Source: Planktothrix rubescens CCAP 1459/22
Lineage (GTDB): Bacteria; Cyanobacteriota; Cyanobacteriia; Cyanobacteriales; Microcoleaceae
Assembly (NCBI GenBank): GCA_904830895.1
Contig: LR882958.1
Span: forward strand, 4,793,501 to 4,857,500
DNA: 64,000 nucleotides
Direction of reading: 5' to 3'
Each line of letters opens with the position of its first letter. Within the stretch, counting starts at the first letter, position 1. Both the position numbers and the translations under genes were made by a program. The notes under the pieces are model-generated. The model worked only from the letters and a program-made list of their open reading frames with translations, had not been told where the DNA came from and ran no database searches. Of this stretch, positions 8,098-18,034 are shown piece after piece.

Positions 8098-9930
8098 ATG
8101 ATTAAAAACAGCAACACTCCCGTGATTAGAAAAAAAAGCTCAACCATGGCTACCCCCACTTCAACTCCGGTATTTAGTTCCGGTTCTCTGAAAATTATTC
8201 CTTTAGGGGGATTACATGAAATCGGAAAAAACACTTGCATCTTTGAATATGAAGATGAAATTGTGATTTTAGATGCGGGTTTAGCGTTTCCAACTGATGG
8301 AATGCACGGCGTTAATATTGTTTTACCCGATGTTACCTATCTGCGGGAAAATAAAGAAAAAATCAAGGGGATGATTGTTACCCATGGTCATGAAGATCAT
8401 ATTGGAGGAATTGCTTTTCACCTCAAACAATTTGATATTCCGGTAATTTATGGCCCTCGGTTAGCGATGGCATTATTACAAGGAAAATTAGAAGAAGCCG
8501 CCGTTGCCGATCGCACGGAATTACGCTCAGTTCGTCCCCGGGAAATGGTCAGAATTGGGAAATATTTCCTAGTAGAATATATTCGCAATACCCACTCCAT
8601 TGCTGATAGTTTTACCGTCGCCATTACTACTCCTGTGGGTGTGGTAATTCATACGGGAGATTTTAAAATTGATCATACTCCTGTAGATGGAGAATTTTTT
8701 GATTTCCAACGGTTAGCCGAATACGGAGAAAAAGGGGTTCACTGTCTATTAAGTGACTCTACAAATGCCGAAATTCCAGGGTTTACCCCTTCGGAAAGTT
8801 CCGTTTATCCCAACTTGGAGCGAGTTTTTGCCCAAGCTCAGGGTCGGATTTTAGTCACAACTTTTGCTTCCTCTGTTCACCGTCTAAATATTATTTTAGA
8901 TATTGCTCAAAAGCAGGGAAGGTTGGTATCGGTGGTGGGTCGCTCCATGTTAAATGTGATTGCCCACGCTCGGACATTAGGATATATCAAATGTGAAGAT
9001 CGGATATTTGTGCCCCTGAATGCAATTAGTGGGATTCCTAATGATAAATTACTGATTTTAACCACCGGATCTCAAGGTGAACCTTTATCGGCATTGACGC
9101 GAATTGCCAACGGCGATCATCGTCAAATTAATATTAAGCAAGGCGATACCGTGGTCTTTTCAGCTAACCCGATCCCTGGGAATACAATTGCAGTGGTGAA
9201 CACCATTGATAAATTGATGATCCAGGGAGCAAATGTGATTTATGGACGGGACAAAGGGATTCACGTTTCCGGTCATGGATGTCAAGAAGATCAGAAGTTA
9301 ATGTTAGCTTTAACTCGTCCGAAATTCTTTGTTCCTGTGCATGGAGAACACCGGATGTTAGTTCAACACCAAAAGACGGCCCAAAGTATGGGGATTCCAG
9401 CAGAAAATATGGTGTTAATTGATAACGGTTTTGTGGTGGAATTAACTAAAGAATCAATCCGAATTGCGGGTAAAGTTCAAGCCGGAATTGAACCTGTGGA
9501 TGCCTCTCGCTCTGGGGTGGTTAAAGATGAAACCATGAAGGAACGGCGTCAGTTAGCCGAAGAAGGGATAGTTACAATGGCCGTAGCTGTGGGAACCGAT
9601 GGTAAATTATTGGCACGGCCTGAGATTCATTTAAAAGGGGTTGTCAATAGTGTTAATCAGGCTTCTTTACAAGAACAATTAACCCAAACTATTGAGACGG
9701 TTTTAAGTGAACGTTGGACAGAATTTGCCCGCACTTTTGACTCAGAAATTAAAGAAGTGGATTGGGAAGGGTTAAAAGTTCAAGTCGAACGTTCAATCCA
9801 GCGTGTCCTGCGCCGTGAAATTGCTAGTAATCCTTTGTTGGTTTTATTAGTTCAAATTCCCGACGAAGAACCTGCTACAAAACTAACAGGTCGTCGTCGT
9901 CCTCGCAGCACCGCAAGAGTGGCTTCTTAG
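8098..9930 (+). CDS. rnj: Ribonuclease J
   Basis: RNase J is a metallo-beta-lactamase/beta-CASP nuclease with 5'-3' exonuclease and endonuclease activity in mRNA decay and rRNA processing. The zinc motif HGHEDH lies at residues 96-101 and further ligands in HTGDFKID. The beta-CASP block (TTGSQGEP, then HVSGHG) and the HGEHRM motif follow. The C-terminus is basic (GRRRPRST), suggesting RNA contact. AAGGA sits six bases before the ATG at 8098; an internal ATG at 8146 would trim a poorly conserved leader. The asd-dapA-rnj order is common in cyanobacteria. Confidence 0.95.
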   Translation: MIKNSNTPVIRKKSSTMATPTSTPVFSSGSLKIIPLGGLHEIGKNTCIFEYEDEIVILDAGLAFPTDGMHGVNIVLPDVTYLRENKEKIKGMIVTHGHEDHIGGIAFHLKQFDIPVIYGPRLAMALLQGKLEEAAVADRTELRSVRPREMVRIGKYFLVEYIRNTHSIADSFTVAITTPVGVVIHTGDFKIDHTPVDGEFFDFQRLAEYGEKGVHCLLSDSTNAEIPGFTPSESSVYPNLERVFAQAQGRILVTTFASSVHRLNIILDIAQKQGRLVSVVGRSMLNVIAHARTLGYIKCEDRIFVPLNAISGIPNDKLLILTTGSQGEPLSALTRIANGDHRQINIKQGDTVVFSANPIPGNTIAVVNTIDKLMIQGANVIYGRDKGIHVSGHGCQEDQKLMLALTRPKFFVPVHGEHRMLVQHQKTAQSMGIPAENMVLIDNGFVVELTKESIRIAGKVQAGIEPVDASRSGVVKDETMKERRQLAEEGIVTMAVAVGTDGKLLARPEIHLKGVVNSVNQASLQEQLTQTIETVLSERWTEFARTFDSEIKEVDWEGLKVQVERSIQRVLRREIASNPLLVLLVQIPDEEPATKLTGRRRPRSTARVAS

Positions 9931-9967
9931 GGTAAAAAACGGTTTAGAAACCCGGCGACTTTCCTCT

Positions 9968-10053
9968 CGTTCCATCTTCCAGGTTCCACCTGGGAATGCG
10001 AACAGGGAGGCTCTGGCTCCGTTTGATTCAACAGCAGACGGAGCCTGCACTTC
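9968..10053. repeat. Dispersed palindromic repeat between rnj and the M48 gene
   Basis: Two hairpins occur in series: CCAGGT-TCC-ACCTGG at 9979-9993, and GGCTCCGT (10015-10022) with ACGGAGCC (10038-10045). The wording (tcgttcc...ccaggttccacctgggaatg) resembles the widespread 'TTCCCAGG...CCTGGGAA' intergenic repeat of cyanobacteria. It may also slow or end rnj transcription, but there is no T tract. Confidence 0.55.
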
Positions 10054-10140
10054 AGATGACTTCATTATTAGAATATCCAAAAGGTCGTAAGCCCTTGGGG
10101 GTTTTCAACATTGTATTAACATGACCTGTAAATTATTATT

Positions 10141-11100
10141 ATGCCAACTTACACCGGAATTTCTAGCGAAGCCTTTCGTCATCCCCTGGATAAAGAAGCA
10201 GAAGTTGCTTTAAGAAGTGTTCCAGGCTTTGATTTAATCGCCAGTAAATTTGTTGAATTTATCTATGAACGTCCTCAATATGTTTACTTAATGGGAAATG
10301 CTCTCCAAGTAGGGCCCAGACAATATGCTAGTATTTATCATGTTTTTCGCGAATGTGTGAGGGATTTAGATATCTTTCCCGAACCGGGTTTATTTGTCTC
10401 TCAAAATCCCCAAGTTAATAGTTATGCTCTCGGACAGGAACACCCCTATATTATTTTGAATACGGGTCTTTTAGACTTAGTAGATGAAGCCGAACTAAGG
10501 GTCGTTTTAGCCCATGAATTAGGACATATAAAATGTGGTCATCCGATTTTAAATCAGATGTCAATTTGGGCGATGGGTGTGGCTTCAATGATTGGGGAAT
10601 TAACTTTTGGGTTAGGAAATTTAGTCAATAGTGGCTTAATTTATGCCTTTTATGAATGGCGAAGAAAAGCCGAATTATCGGCAGACCGAGCGGCATTATT
10701 AGTAACGGATGATCTCAAATCCGTGATGAAATCCATGATGCAATTAGCGGGAGTGAGTACAAAATATGCCCATGAATGTAGTTTAGATGAATTTATTCGT
10801 CAATCCGAACAATATCGCGATTTAGATCAAGATGGTTTAAATCAAGTCTATAAGTTTTTATTTTATAATGGGGGTCAAGGCATGATGTTAAGTCATCCCT
10901 TTCCCGTGGAACGAATTCAATATTTAAAAGAGTGGAATGATTCAGTTGAATATAGTAAAATTCGTTCCGGTAATTATCAACAAGCTACCGCAGAGGGTTC
11001 GGTTAATGTGAAAGCCGAAAAATCTCAAGATGAAGTCGATGATTTGCGCCGACAAATTGAGGAGTTACAGAATCAAATTAATCAAATTAAGTTTAAATAA
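10141..11100 (+). CDS. M48-family zinc metallopeptidase
   Basis: The HELGH zinc motif (His125, Glu126, His129) and the third ligand Glu178 in [14 protein letters not shown] define an M48 (Ste24/HtpX-like) peptidase. Two moderately hydrophobic stretches between them (about 140-172) may associate with the membrane, but there is no signal peptide and no HtpX-style N-terminal membrane pair. The last ~25 residues form a short coiled coil ([19 protein letters not shown]). Substrates are unknown; proteolytic quality control is the family-level guess. Its stop codon overlaps the 3' end of the convergent ParA gene by eight bases. Confidence 0.88.
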   Translation: MPTYTGISSEAFRHPLDKEAEVALRSVPGFDLIASKFVEFIYERPQYVYLMGNALQVGPRQYASIYHVFRECVRDLDIFPEPGLFVSQNPQVNSYALGQEHPYIILNTGLLDLVDEAELRVVLAHELGHIKCGHPILNQMSIWAMGVASMIGELTFGLGNLVNSGLIYAFYEWRRKAELSADRAALLVTDDLKSVMKSMMQLAGVSTKYAHECSLDEFIRQSEQYRDLDQDGLNQVYKFLFYNGGQGMMLSHPFPVERIQYLKEWNDSVEYSKIRSGNYQQATAEGSVNVKAEKSQDEVDDLRRQIEELQNQINQIKFK

Positions 11101-11740
11101 TTTTGTTTTCTGTTAAACTCCTCAATAATTCCACCGCTACCCGTCGATAATCCGAAGCGGCTTCCCTGGAATTATGACTTTTGGCTTGAATAATTGGTAC
11201 CCCTTCCAATGGACAACGTTCATGGGCTTTATAGGCGCGAATAATGTTTTTAAATACCGGAATCCCCGCTTCTTGTAAGGATTTTTGGGCATCAAAAGCA
11301 TCCCCTAAACTGCGGGGGTCAACTTTAGTCATCAAGACCCGATGGGGAACTTTAGAAGGGGTAATCGCCGATCTGACGGTTTCAATTAAAGCCACTAAAT
11401 CCATCGGGGCGGCTTGGGTTGGTAATACCAAATAATCGGCTACCTGTATCACGGCTAATAACGCATCGGACTTTAAAGCTGGAGGGGTATCGACCACTAC
11501 CAATTCATAGTCCTTTACCTGCTTCAATCGAGACAGTAAACTGGGATCAGTCTCGGAAGAATGCTCAAAGGGCATTTCTCCCCCGTTACCCTGTTCAGCC
11601 CACCAACAAGCCGAACCCTGGGGGTCTGTATCGACTAAAAGGGTGCTAAAGTTGTGGGCGAGAATGGCGGCCAGGTTAATGGCGGTTGTGGTTTTACCCA
11701 CTCCCCCTTTTCCATTGGCGATCGCAAGAATTTTGGCCAT
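11093..11740 (-). CDS. ParA/Soj-family ATPase
   Basis: A deviant Walker A box GKGGVGKTT at residues 10-18, the DTDPQGS motif near 43 and VVVDTPP (Walker B) near 85 identify a ParA/MinD-type P-loop ATPase of 215 residues. Such proteins position DNA, carboxysomes or protein clusters by dynamic binding to the nucleoid. The signature lysine is present, unlike in McdA. No parB-like partner or centromere-like repeats are adjacent, so the cargo is unknown and it is probably an orphan chromosomal ParA. The ATG at 11740 is chosen because translation begins [13 protein letters not shown]; eight further codons upstream are open but unlike the family. Confidence 0.9.
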   Translation of the reverse strand: MAKILAIANGKGGVGKTTTAINLAAILAHNFSTLLVDTDPQGSACWWAEQGNGGEMPFEHSSETDPSLLSRLKQVKDYELVVVDTPPALKSDALLAVIQVADYLVLPTQAAPMDLVALIETVRSAITPSKVPHRVLMTKVDPRSLGDAFDAQKSLQEAGIPVFKNIIRAYKAHERCPLEGVPIIQAKSHNSREAASDYRRVAVELLRSLTENKII

Positions 11741-11814
11741 ATTTATAGATCCGGTGGCAAGCACATTTCAGTTTAACGGATCAAGAGACAGCATTGACCA
11801 AAAAACGAGACGCA

Positions 11815-12209
11815 AGCCCCTGGCTTCAGACTCATGGATAAGTCGGTAGGGATTTTTAAATCCTGTGAAACGACTGTGTGGCTTCAGCCACAGTGGTATG
11901 ATGAAGACAAAGCAAGTAAGAATAACCATCTACGTGTTGAACCATCCTAGTGCGGAGCAATCCCGGCAACGGACATATCCAACTTGATTTGGAATAGTTA
12001 AAGGGCGAATAATGGCAGGATGTTGAGCGTACCTAATTGGCGTTGTGATGGACTCGGAAAGCGTTAAAAAAATCAAAAGTAAGCGCAATTACAATACCTC
12101 TTGTACTGGTAGTTGTTTTGAGCGTCTAGGGTGTTTTTGCCAGCACCATTGAAACTTCGTTTGTGGAGTCTTCAAGAATCCCCCGGCTTTAGACGCGGGG
12201 AGTGTCAAC
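11815..12209 (+). mobile_element. IS200/IS605-type remnant without transposase
   Basis: The right side, TTCAAGAATC (12171-12180), then the hairpin CCCCG...CGGGG (12181-12200), then AGTGTCAA, looks like the right end of cyanobacterial IS200/IS605 elements that carry tnpB. Near the left side is a TGTGGC-TTCA-GCCACA hairpin (11877-11892). No intact tnpA or tnpB frame lies between, so this is a deleted or miniature derivative. The family call rests on remembered end sequences, and the left boundary is approximate. Its right end lies about 80 bases before the pgi start. The rest of the 11741-12288 gap holds no recognisable gene. Confidence 0.45.
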
Positions 12210-12288
12210 TTTAATTGTTAACCGAAAAAGAGTTAATCTAAACCCATTATACTTTAAGCTAAAAATTAATATAGCGGAATTTAAGACT

Positions 12289-13878
12289 ATGGATGCCACT
12301 GCACTCTGGCAACGCTACCAAGATTGGCTATACTACCACGACAGCTTAGGACTGTACCTGGATATTAGTCGGATGGGATTCGACAATGATTTTGTTGCAT
12401 CCTTATCCCCCAAGTTTGATCAGGCTTTTAAAGCTATGGACGCCTTGGAAAAAGGAGCGATCGCCAACCCCGATGAAAACCGGATGGTCGGCCATTATTG
12501 GTTGCGTGACCCCGATCTAGCCCCAACCCAGGATCTCAAGCAAGAAATTGTTGAAACCTTAGAAAAAATAGAAACCTTTACGGCCAAGATTCATCAAGGG
12601 GAGATTAAACCGCCAAACGCAGCCCAATTCACTGATATTTTATCCATTGGCATTGGCGGATCGGCTTTGGGGCCTGAATTTGTGGCGGAAGCCCTAGCCC
12701 CAGATCACCCAGTCCTGAATATTCATTTTATTGATAACACTGATCCTAGAGGCATCGATCGGGTTTTGGCTAAAATTGGCGATCGCCTCAAAAGTACCCT
12801 AGTGCTGGTCATTTCTAAGTCCGGTGGCACTCCAGAACCCCGTAACGGCATGATTGAGGTACGAAATGCCTTTTCTGCCCAAAACTTAAACTTTGCCCAA
12901 CAAGCCGTGGCTGTTACGGGTGTTGGCAGTAAACTCGATCAACAGGCCCATGCTGAAGGCTGGTTAACCACCTTTCCCATGGCCGATTGGGTGGGGGGAC
13001 GAACTTCTGAATTATCGGCCGTTGGGCTATTACCTGCGGCCCTACAGGGGATTGAGATTCGGGAAATGTTGGCCGGGGGGAAAGCTATGGATATCGCTAC
13101 CCGTAAACCGGAGGTAAAAACCAATCCGGCGGCCTTATTAGCCTTAGCTTGGTATTATGCCGGAAATGGTAAGGGCGAAAAAGATATGGTGGTTTTACCC
13201 TATAAAGATAGTTTGCTGTTGTTTAGTCGTTATTTACAACAGTTAGTTATGGAATCTTTAGGGAAAGAAAAAGACCTCGATAGTAATATTGTCTATCAAG
13301 GAATTGCGGTTTATGGCAATAAAGGATCAACAGATCAACACGCCTATGTTCAACAATTACGCGACGGAGTTCCTAACTTTTTTGCCACCTTTATTGAAGT
13401 CTTACAGGATCGATCCTTGCCTTCTATTGAAGTAGAACCTGGTGTAACATCAGGGGATTATTTATCGGGATTTTTACTCGGAACCCGGCAAGCATTGTAT
13501 GAAAATCATCGGGATTCAATTACCATTACGGTTCCAGAAGTTAACCCCGAAATTGTTGGCGCGTTAATTGCTTTGTATGAGCGGGCGGTGGGTTTATATG
13601 CGTCTTTAGTCAATATTAACGCTTACCATCAACCGGGGGTTGAAGCCGGGAAAAAAGCAGCCGCAGAGGTTCTGGAATTACAACATAAAATTATTCAAGT
13701 CCTCCAAGATGCAGGTAAAGCTCTATCTCTGGAAACCCTGGCTCAAAAGGCGGGAGTCCCCGATCAAATTGAAGCCATTTATAAAATTCTGCGACATTTA
13801 GCTACCAATCAACGAGGGGTGTTATTAGTAGGAAATCCAGGAAAACCAGCATCCTTAATGGCAAGTATTCACTGGTAA
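12289..13878 (+). CDS. pgi: Glucose-6-phosphate isomerase
   Basis: Pgi interconverts glucose-6-phosphate and fructose-6-phosphate, linking glycogen, the oxidative pentose phosphate path and the Calvin cycle. The SIS-fold signatures are visible: [13 protein letters not shown], the phosphate loop [11 protein letters not shown] near 180, [12 protein letters not shown], and the C-terminal [11 protein letters not shown] containing the catalytic lysine. The length of 529 is typical for cyanobacteria. The frame is open back to a GTG at 12202, but those 29 codons read through the transposon remnant. [11 protein letters not shown] at 12289 is the believable start. Confidence 0.96.
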   Translation: MDATALWQRYQDWLYYHDSLGLYLDISRMGFDNDFVASLSPKFDQAFKAMDALEKGAIANPDENRMVGHYWLRDPDLAPTQDLKQEIVETLEKIETFTAKIHQGEIKPPNAAQFTDILSIGIGGSALGPEFVAEALAPDHPVLNIHFIDNTDPRGIDRVLAKIGDRLKSTLVLVISKSGGTPEPRNGMIEVRNAFSAQNLNFAQQAVAVTGVGSKLDQQAHAEGWLTTFPMADWVGGRTSELSAVGLLPAALQGIEIREMLAGGKAMDIATRKPEVKTNPAALLALAWYYAGNGKGEKDMVVLPYKDSLLLFSRYLQQLVMESLGKEKDLDSNIVYQGIAVYGNKGSTDQHAYVQQLRDGVPNFFATFIEVLQDRSLPSIEVEPGVTSGDYLSGFLLGTRQALYENHRDSITITVPEVNPEIVGALIALYERAVGLYASLVNINAYHQPGVEAGKKAAAEVLELQHKIIQVLQDAGKALSLETLAQKAGVPDQIEAIYKILRHLATNQRGVLLVGNPGKPASLMASIHW

Positions 13879-13928
13879 CTGCTGATTTTCAATTATTAAT
13901 TGTTGAGGTATTGATGTATTGATTATTA

Positions 13929-13946
13929 GCGAGCGAGGACGCTCGC
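13929..13946. repeat. GCGAGCG palindrome, copy 1
   Basis: GCGAGCG-AGGA-CGCTCGC forms a 7-bp hairpin. The same word, with matching flanks, occurs inverted at 46392-46409. A CT-only low-complexity run (repeated CCCCTG/CTCCCC words) fills 13954-14020 between this palindrome and the next gene. Confidence 0.65.
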
Positions 13947-14025
13947 ACCGCTTACTCCCCTACTCCCCCTGCTCCCCCTGCCCCCCTACCTCCCCTGCCC
14001 CTGCTCCCCCTGACCCTCTGCCCCT

Positions 14026-14694
14026 ATGCCTCTAACAATTCTAGTTGTTGATGATGATTTAGGGACTCGCCTCTCGATTAGTGATTACTTGGACATTTCG
14101 GGCTATTCGGTAATTGCCGCGGAGAATGGTCGGGAGGCGCTGCACCTAGTGGAGCAATATCAGCCTCACCTGATCGTGACAGATATTGGTATGCCTGAGA
14201 TGGATGGCTATGAACTGATCAAGAAAGTCCGTGCTCGTCCTGTTTTTCGTCTGCTTCCGGTGATTTTTTTAACCGCCCATACCAGTACCAAAGAACGAAT
14301 TCGAGGGTATCAACTCGGATGTGATAATTATTTGCCCAAACCCTTTGAGTTAGAGGAGTTGGGGGTCGTGATCCGGGCTTTATTAGAGCGATCGCAATTA
14401 ATTGAGTCGGAATGGCGAGTCCGTCTATCTGATCCGGTTGCGGATTTCCCTGATGGGGATTTAGATCCTGTAGCAAGGAGGTTACAACCCGCTTTAAAGA
14501 TTAGTCTAACCGAACGAGAGCATCAAGTCCTAGAGTTGTTATCCGAAGGACTCTCTAATATTGCCATTGGCGATCACTTACACCTAAGTCCCAGAACTGT
14601 TGAGAAATATGTGAGTAGTTTATTAAGGAAAACAGATAGTAATAATCGTACAGAGTTAATCCGATTTGCTCTAAAAAATAATTTGATTTTTTGA
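14026..14694 (+). CDS. NarL/LuxR-type response regulator
   Basis: An N-terminal receiver domain (acidic pocket Asp9-Asp11, phosphoacceptor Asp53 in VTDIGMPEMDGYEL, Lys in YLPKPFELEE) is joined to a C-terminal LuxR helix-turn-helix (about residues 158-222, SLTEREHQVLELLSEGLSN and LSPRTVEKYVSSLLRK). It should bind DNA as a phosphorylation-controlled transcription factor. It resembles the cyanobacterial/plastid Ycf29-like NarL group. No histidine kinase is adjacent, so its signal is unknown. The ATG at 14026 follows a CT-rich repeat, with no evident ribosome-binding site. Confidence 0.9.
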   Translation: MPLTILVVDDDLGTRLSISDYLDISGYSVIAAENGREALHLVEQYQPHLIVTDIGMPEMDGYELIKKVRARPVFRLLPVIFLTAHTSTKERIRGYQLGCDNYLPKPFELEELGVVIRALLERSQLIESEWRVRLSDPVADFPDGDLDPVARRLQPALKISLTEREHQVLELLSEGLSNIAIGDHLHLSPRTVEKYVSSLLRKTDSNNRTELIRFALKNNLIF

Positions 14695-14716
14695 TAGGGT
14701 AGTCGCAAAATCTATT

Positions 14717-15925
14717 TTAATCAGGTTTGACAGAAGTGGGGAATAAATGTTTTAGTTTTTGTTGACGTTGTTGTTCAGATTCCTCTGACCAATTCCATAA
14801 ACTTTCATAGAAAAAGAAAGATACCCCAGCAAATTTACGTTTGCGGATTTCTGCTATTTGTTGTTCTATAATATTCATCGGAGTTGAACGATTTTTTAAC
14901 CCGCTTAAAATTCCAATGGCTACGGGAATATGATTTTTTGCCAAGGTGACTTCTGAACGTTCTAACTCCGTGATAAATCGGTTTAAATCAGGACGATAAA
15001 TCTGTAAAACCAATTGTTCTATCCATCCTTTTCTTTCCCAAGTAAACCAATCTTGTAGGTAAGCAGGTAAGGAAAAATGTAGAGGATTTGGGGATAAAGA
15101 TACAATACAATTGGGTTTAATTGATTTGATGGTTTCAAAGGTTTTTTTCATGAATTGATTAATTTTATCGGCTCTCCATCTGACCCAATAGGTTTCATAA
15201 AAATCAGGAGAAGGAGATTGTCCATTATGTTCCTTTTGATATAATTTAATGGTATGATCATCATAGCCAAATTCCGCAGGTAAACCGAAATGATCATCAA
15301 ATTGAATCCCATCAATATTATAATTTTTAACAACTTCAGCAATTAAATCTAAAATAAATTGTTGAACTTCAGGATGGAAAGGATTTAACCAAACCCGTTC
15401 TTCAACTCCTTCTTTTTTAATCAAACTACCGTCTTGTTTTCGAGTGAGCCAACTTGGATGTTTTTTAACTAATTCTGAACTAGCAGGGGCCATAAACCCA
15501 AATTCAAACCAGGGAATAACAGTAAAATTCTGTTGATGTCCTTGAGTCACGATTTCCTGTAAAACATCTCTTTTTTTCAATCCCGGGTTAGGATCAATTG
15601 CAACTCCAAACACTCTTTGAGCAACGGGACTGGGGTATAAGGTATAACCTCCTTGCCAAATAGTCGGATATATGGTATTAAAATTTAAGGATTTTAAGCG
15701 TTGTAATCCAGAAGTTAAATGCTGGGAAGAATATAAAATATCACTATCAACATTAGTTAACCAAACCCCCCGAATTTCAGGGGAATGGGGTAGACCCTGA
15801 CTCCAAGATTGTTGAAAATTAATGAATAAAAAAAGAGCGATCGCCAGGAAAAAACGAACGGAAACTTTTAAAATATTTATATTGAAAAAAAGTCGAATCG
15901 AGCTTTGAAAATATTTAAAAAACAT
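14717..15925 (-). CDS. Exported GH10-like (DUF187/YngK-type) glycosidase
   Basis: After an N-terminal hydrophobic signal segment (FFLAIALFLFINFQQSWSQ, about 25-43), the protein carries the GHL10 signature EIRGVWLTNVDSDIL, then SLNFNTIYPTIWQGGYTLYPS and the core NIDGIQFDDHFG. These TIM-barrel proteins are glycoside-hydrolase-like, and some relatives act on peptidoglycan or other cell-surface glycans. The substrate here is unknown. The length of 402 agrees with the domain plus a signal peptide. Several in-frame start codons precede the hydrophobic segment, so the exact start is uncertain. It stands alone, convergent with the NarL-type regulator. Confidence 0.85.
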   Translation of the reverse strand: MFFKYFQSSIRLFFNINILKVSVRFFLAIALFLFINFQQSWSQGLPHSPEIRGVWLTNVDSDILYSSQHLTSGLQRLKSLNFNTIYPTIWQGGYTLYPSPVAQRVFGVAIDPNPGLKKRDVLQEIVTQGHQQNFTVIPWFEFGFMAPASSELVKKHPSWLTRKQDGSLIKKEGVEERVWLNPFHPEVQQFILDLIAEVVKNYNIDGIQFDDHFGLPAEFGYDDHTIKLYQKEHNGQSPSPDFYETYWVRWRADKINQFMKKTFETIKSIKPNCIVSLSPNPLHFSLPAYLQDWFTWERKGWIEQLVLQIYRPDLNRFITELERSEVTLAKNHIPVAIGILSGLKNRSTPMNIIEQQIAEIRKRKFAGVSFFFYESLWNWSEESEQQRQQKLKHLFPTSVKPD

Positions 15926-16025
15926 GAATAAATAGAAAATTAATCAAAAAAAATTTTACAAGTTGTTCAACTTATGAGATATATAAGTATTAAGCTAATC
16001 TTAACCGAGAACCGAGGTTAATTCT

Positions 16026-17420
16026 ATGAATGAATTCCAAGCCCACCGTATTCGAGAAAATAATAGCACAAATATTGTATTTAATCTGTTAAACTCTAGT
16101 CCTTCCTTTCATAATCAACCTGAAGTTACCATCAGCTTTAACCCAAAGGTCGAAATTCTCTCTCCAATTCCCCAAGGTAGGGAGGGCACTGGTGATATTC
16201 TTGAACCTCCTACCCCTGTTATTCCTCAACCTCAGCCCCCCGTAACTCCCCCAATTCCCACCCTTCCCCCTTCACCTCCCCCCACACCCACGACACCACC
16301 GACACCAACAACTCCTACTCCCACACCGACAACTCCTACTCCCACACCGACAACTCCCACACCGACAACTCCTACTCCCACAGGCCCTATAACGCCAACA
16401 ACTCCTACCCCGACAACTCCCACACCAACTCCGATCACGTCCTCTTTGGTTCAGGGAAGCGAGGGAAATGATACCTTGTTAGGAACTGATAGACCGGATT
16501 TAGTCGCTGGTTTAGGGGGGGATGACCTGATTTCAGGATTTACCGGAGATGATTCTCTGAATGGGAATGCAGGTAATGATATTCTCTATGGCGGTCAAAA
16601 TAACGATACCCTGGTCGGAGAAGGGGGAAATGACCTACTACAAGGAAATAAAGGTGATGATTTAATCAATGGAGGCGCGGATAACGATACCTTATATGGG
16701 GGGATTAATAATGACAGCCTATTAGGTGAGGATGGTCGAGATCTAATTATAGGTGATAAAGGTGACGATAGTATGAATGGGGGACTGCGTAGCGATACCC
16801 TTTATGGCGGCGAGGATAATGACACCATACTCGGAGCAGAGGATGATGATTTTATCTATGGTGGTCAGGGGGAAGATTCCCTTGTAGGGGGTCTAGGGAA
16901 TGATTTTCTCCAAGGGGATAAGCAAAGTGATCAAATCAATGGTGGTAAAGGTGATGATAGCCTTTATGGAGGTCAAGTCGATGATACCCTGATTGGCGGT
17001 GCTGGCAATGATTTTGTCAGTGGTGATAAAGGAAATGATGTTTTGACTGGGGTTGACCCGAATTCTCAACCGGCGGGATTTGTGGAAATTGATACTTTAA
17101 GCGGAGGAGTGGGGAATGATACCTTTGTTTTGGGAGACGGAACTCAAACCTATTATGTTAATGGGGCAGGAAGTATCATTGGATTTGTGGATTATGCGCT
17201 GATTGTTAATTTTAATCCCACCGAAGATGTGATTCTTTTAGGCCCTGGTAATTATCTACCAGCCCCCGCCCCGGAAAATTTACCCCAAGGAACAGCGATA
17301 TATTTATTAACTGGAAAAGAGACAGAATTGATTGCAATTCTTGATGGTATCACTGATTTTAAATTTGATACTAATATTGGTCAACCAGGTAGTCCGATTC
17401 AATTTGCTGGAGGAAGTTAA
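16026..17420 (+). CDS. RTX (hemolysin-type calcium-binding) repeat protein
   Basis: Residues 60-140 are a Pro/Thr tandem low-complexity linker. Residues ~145-350 are nonapeptide RTX repeats (GGxGxDxuL-type, such as GNDTLLG, GGNDLLQG and GNDTLYGG variants), which bind calcium as a parallel beta roll. A C-terminal domain of about 100 residues (DTFVLGDG..., FNPTEDVILLGPG) is typical of cyanobacterial RTX proteins. There is no Sec signal, as expected for type I secretion through a C-terminal signal; no exporter genes are nearby. A surface or released protein is the inference. The repeats are imperfect, and enzymatic activity is not evident. Confidence 0.88.
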   Translation: MNEFQAHRIRENNSTNIVFNLLNSSPSFHNQPEVTISFNPKVEILSPIPQGREGTGDILEPPTPVIPQPQPPVTPPIPTLPPSPPPTPTTPPTPTTPTPTPTTPTPTPTTPTPTTPTPTGPITPTTPTPTTPTPTPITSSLVQGSEGNDTLLGTDRPDLVAGLGGDDLISGFTGDDSLNGNAGNDILYGGQNNDTLVGEGGNDLLQGNKGDDLINGGADNDTLYGGINNDSLLGEDGRDLIIGDKGDDSMNGGLRSDTLYGGEDNDTILGAEDDDFIYGGQGEDSLVGGLGNDFLQGDKQSDQINGGKGDDSLYGGQVDDTLIGGAGNDFVSGDKGNDVLTGVDPNSQPAGFVEIDTLSGGVGNDTFVLGDGTQTYYVNGAGSIIGFVDYALIVNFNPTEDVILLGPGNYLPAPAPENLPQGTAIYLLTGKETELIAILDGITDFKFDTNIGQPGSPIQFAGGS

Positions 17421-17426
17421 TCAGTG

Positions 17427-17452
17427 TAGAGACGTGCCATGGCGCGTCTCTA
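17427..17452. terminator. Palindrome after the RTX gene
   Basis: TAGAGACG and CGTCTCTA flank a near-palindromic core (TGCCATGGCG). The GAGACG word recurs near 61505-61552 in a related dispersed repeat. It may double as a terminator, but a T tract is lacking. Confidence 0.45.
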
Positions 17453-17470
17453 TCAGTATTTCAGTCTATT

Positions 17471-17502
17471 ACCAATTACCCATTACCCATTACCCATTAC
17501 TA
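17471..17502. repeat. CCCATTA heptanucleotide tandem repeat
   Basis: Three to four head-to-tail copies of the 7-mer ATTACCC occur directly before folK. The same heptamer arrays recur at 45096, 49664, 49768 and 53266. They resemble the short tandemly repeated repetitive (STRR) sequences known from filamentous cyanobacteria. Confidence 0.75.
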
Positions 17503-17520
17503 TTCCCTCTATTTAAAACC

Positions 17521-18003
17521 ATGAAGTATAGCCCCGTTGCGATCGCATTTGGTAGTAATTTGGGAGACTCTAAAACAACAGTTAAAACCGCATTAACTCT
17601 CCTAAATCAGCATCCCCAGATCCAAGTTAAATCCTGTTCGAGTTGGTATCAAACCGCTCCTGTTGGCCCTCCACAGCCGGATTATATTAATGGTTGTGCT
17701 ATTCTGGAAGTTCAACTCAAACCTGATAGTCTATTAGAAATACTATTAGCTATTGAAATCCAACTGGGGCGGGTGCGACGAGAACCTTGGGGGCCAAGAA
17801 CCCTTGACCTAGATGTACTTTTGTTTGATAATTTAATCTGGGAAACACCGACCTTACAAATTCCCCATCCCCGGATGAGAGAACGGGCGTTTGTATTAAT
17901 TCCTCTGGCGGAAATCGCCCCGAATTGGATTGATCCGGTGACACAAAAAACTGTCTTTCAACTCCTAGAAACCGTTGATTGTTCAGGAATTCAAAAACTT
18001 TAA
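17521..18003 (+). CDS. folK: HPPK, 6-hydroxymethyl-7,8-dihydropterin pyrophosphokinase
   Basis: FolK transfers pyrophosphate from ATP to hydroxymethyl-dihydropterin in folate synthesis. Signatures are IAFGSNLGDS at the N-terminus, the pterin loop SSWYQTAPVGPPQPDY, and the catalytic RTLDLDVLLFDN with IPHPRMRERAFVLIPL. The open frame begins at 17332, inside the RTX gene's 3' end, but the ATG at 17521 gives MKYSPVAIAFGSN and 160 residues, matching the family. A Nudix hydrolase gene follows 31 bases later and the photolyase after that, all on the plus strand, perhaps one transcript. Confidence 0.95.
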   Translation: MKYSPVAIAFGSNLGDSKTTVKTALTLLNQHPQIQVKSCSSWYQTAPVGPPQPDYINGCAILEVQLKPDSLLEILLAIEIQLGRVRREPWGPRTLDLDVLLFDNLIWETPTLQIPHPRMRERAFVLIPLAEIAPNWIDPVTQKTVFQLLETVDCSGIQKL

Positions 18004-18034
18004 TTTTTTTAACCCTAATTACTCTTAAAATATT

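Noticed and set aside
11093-11740. Plasmid-type partition locus or McdA carboxysome system
   Set aside because: No ParB or McdB-like gene is adjacent, and the signature lysine that McdA lacks is present.
12202-12288. In-frame 29-codon N-terminal extension of pgi
   Set aside because: It translates the end of an IS200/IS605-type remnant and does not resemble Pgi.
16232-16438. Minus-strand frame of Val/Gly repeats
   Set aside because: It is the antisense of the Pro/Thr-rich linker of the RTX gene.
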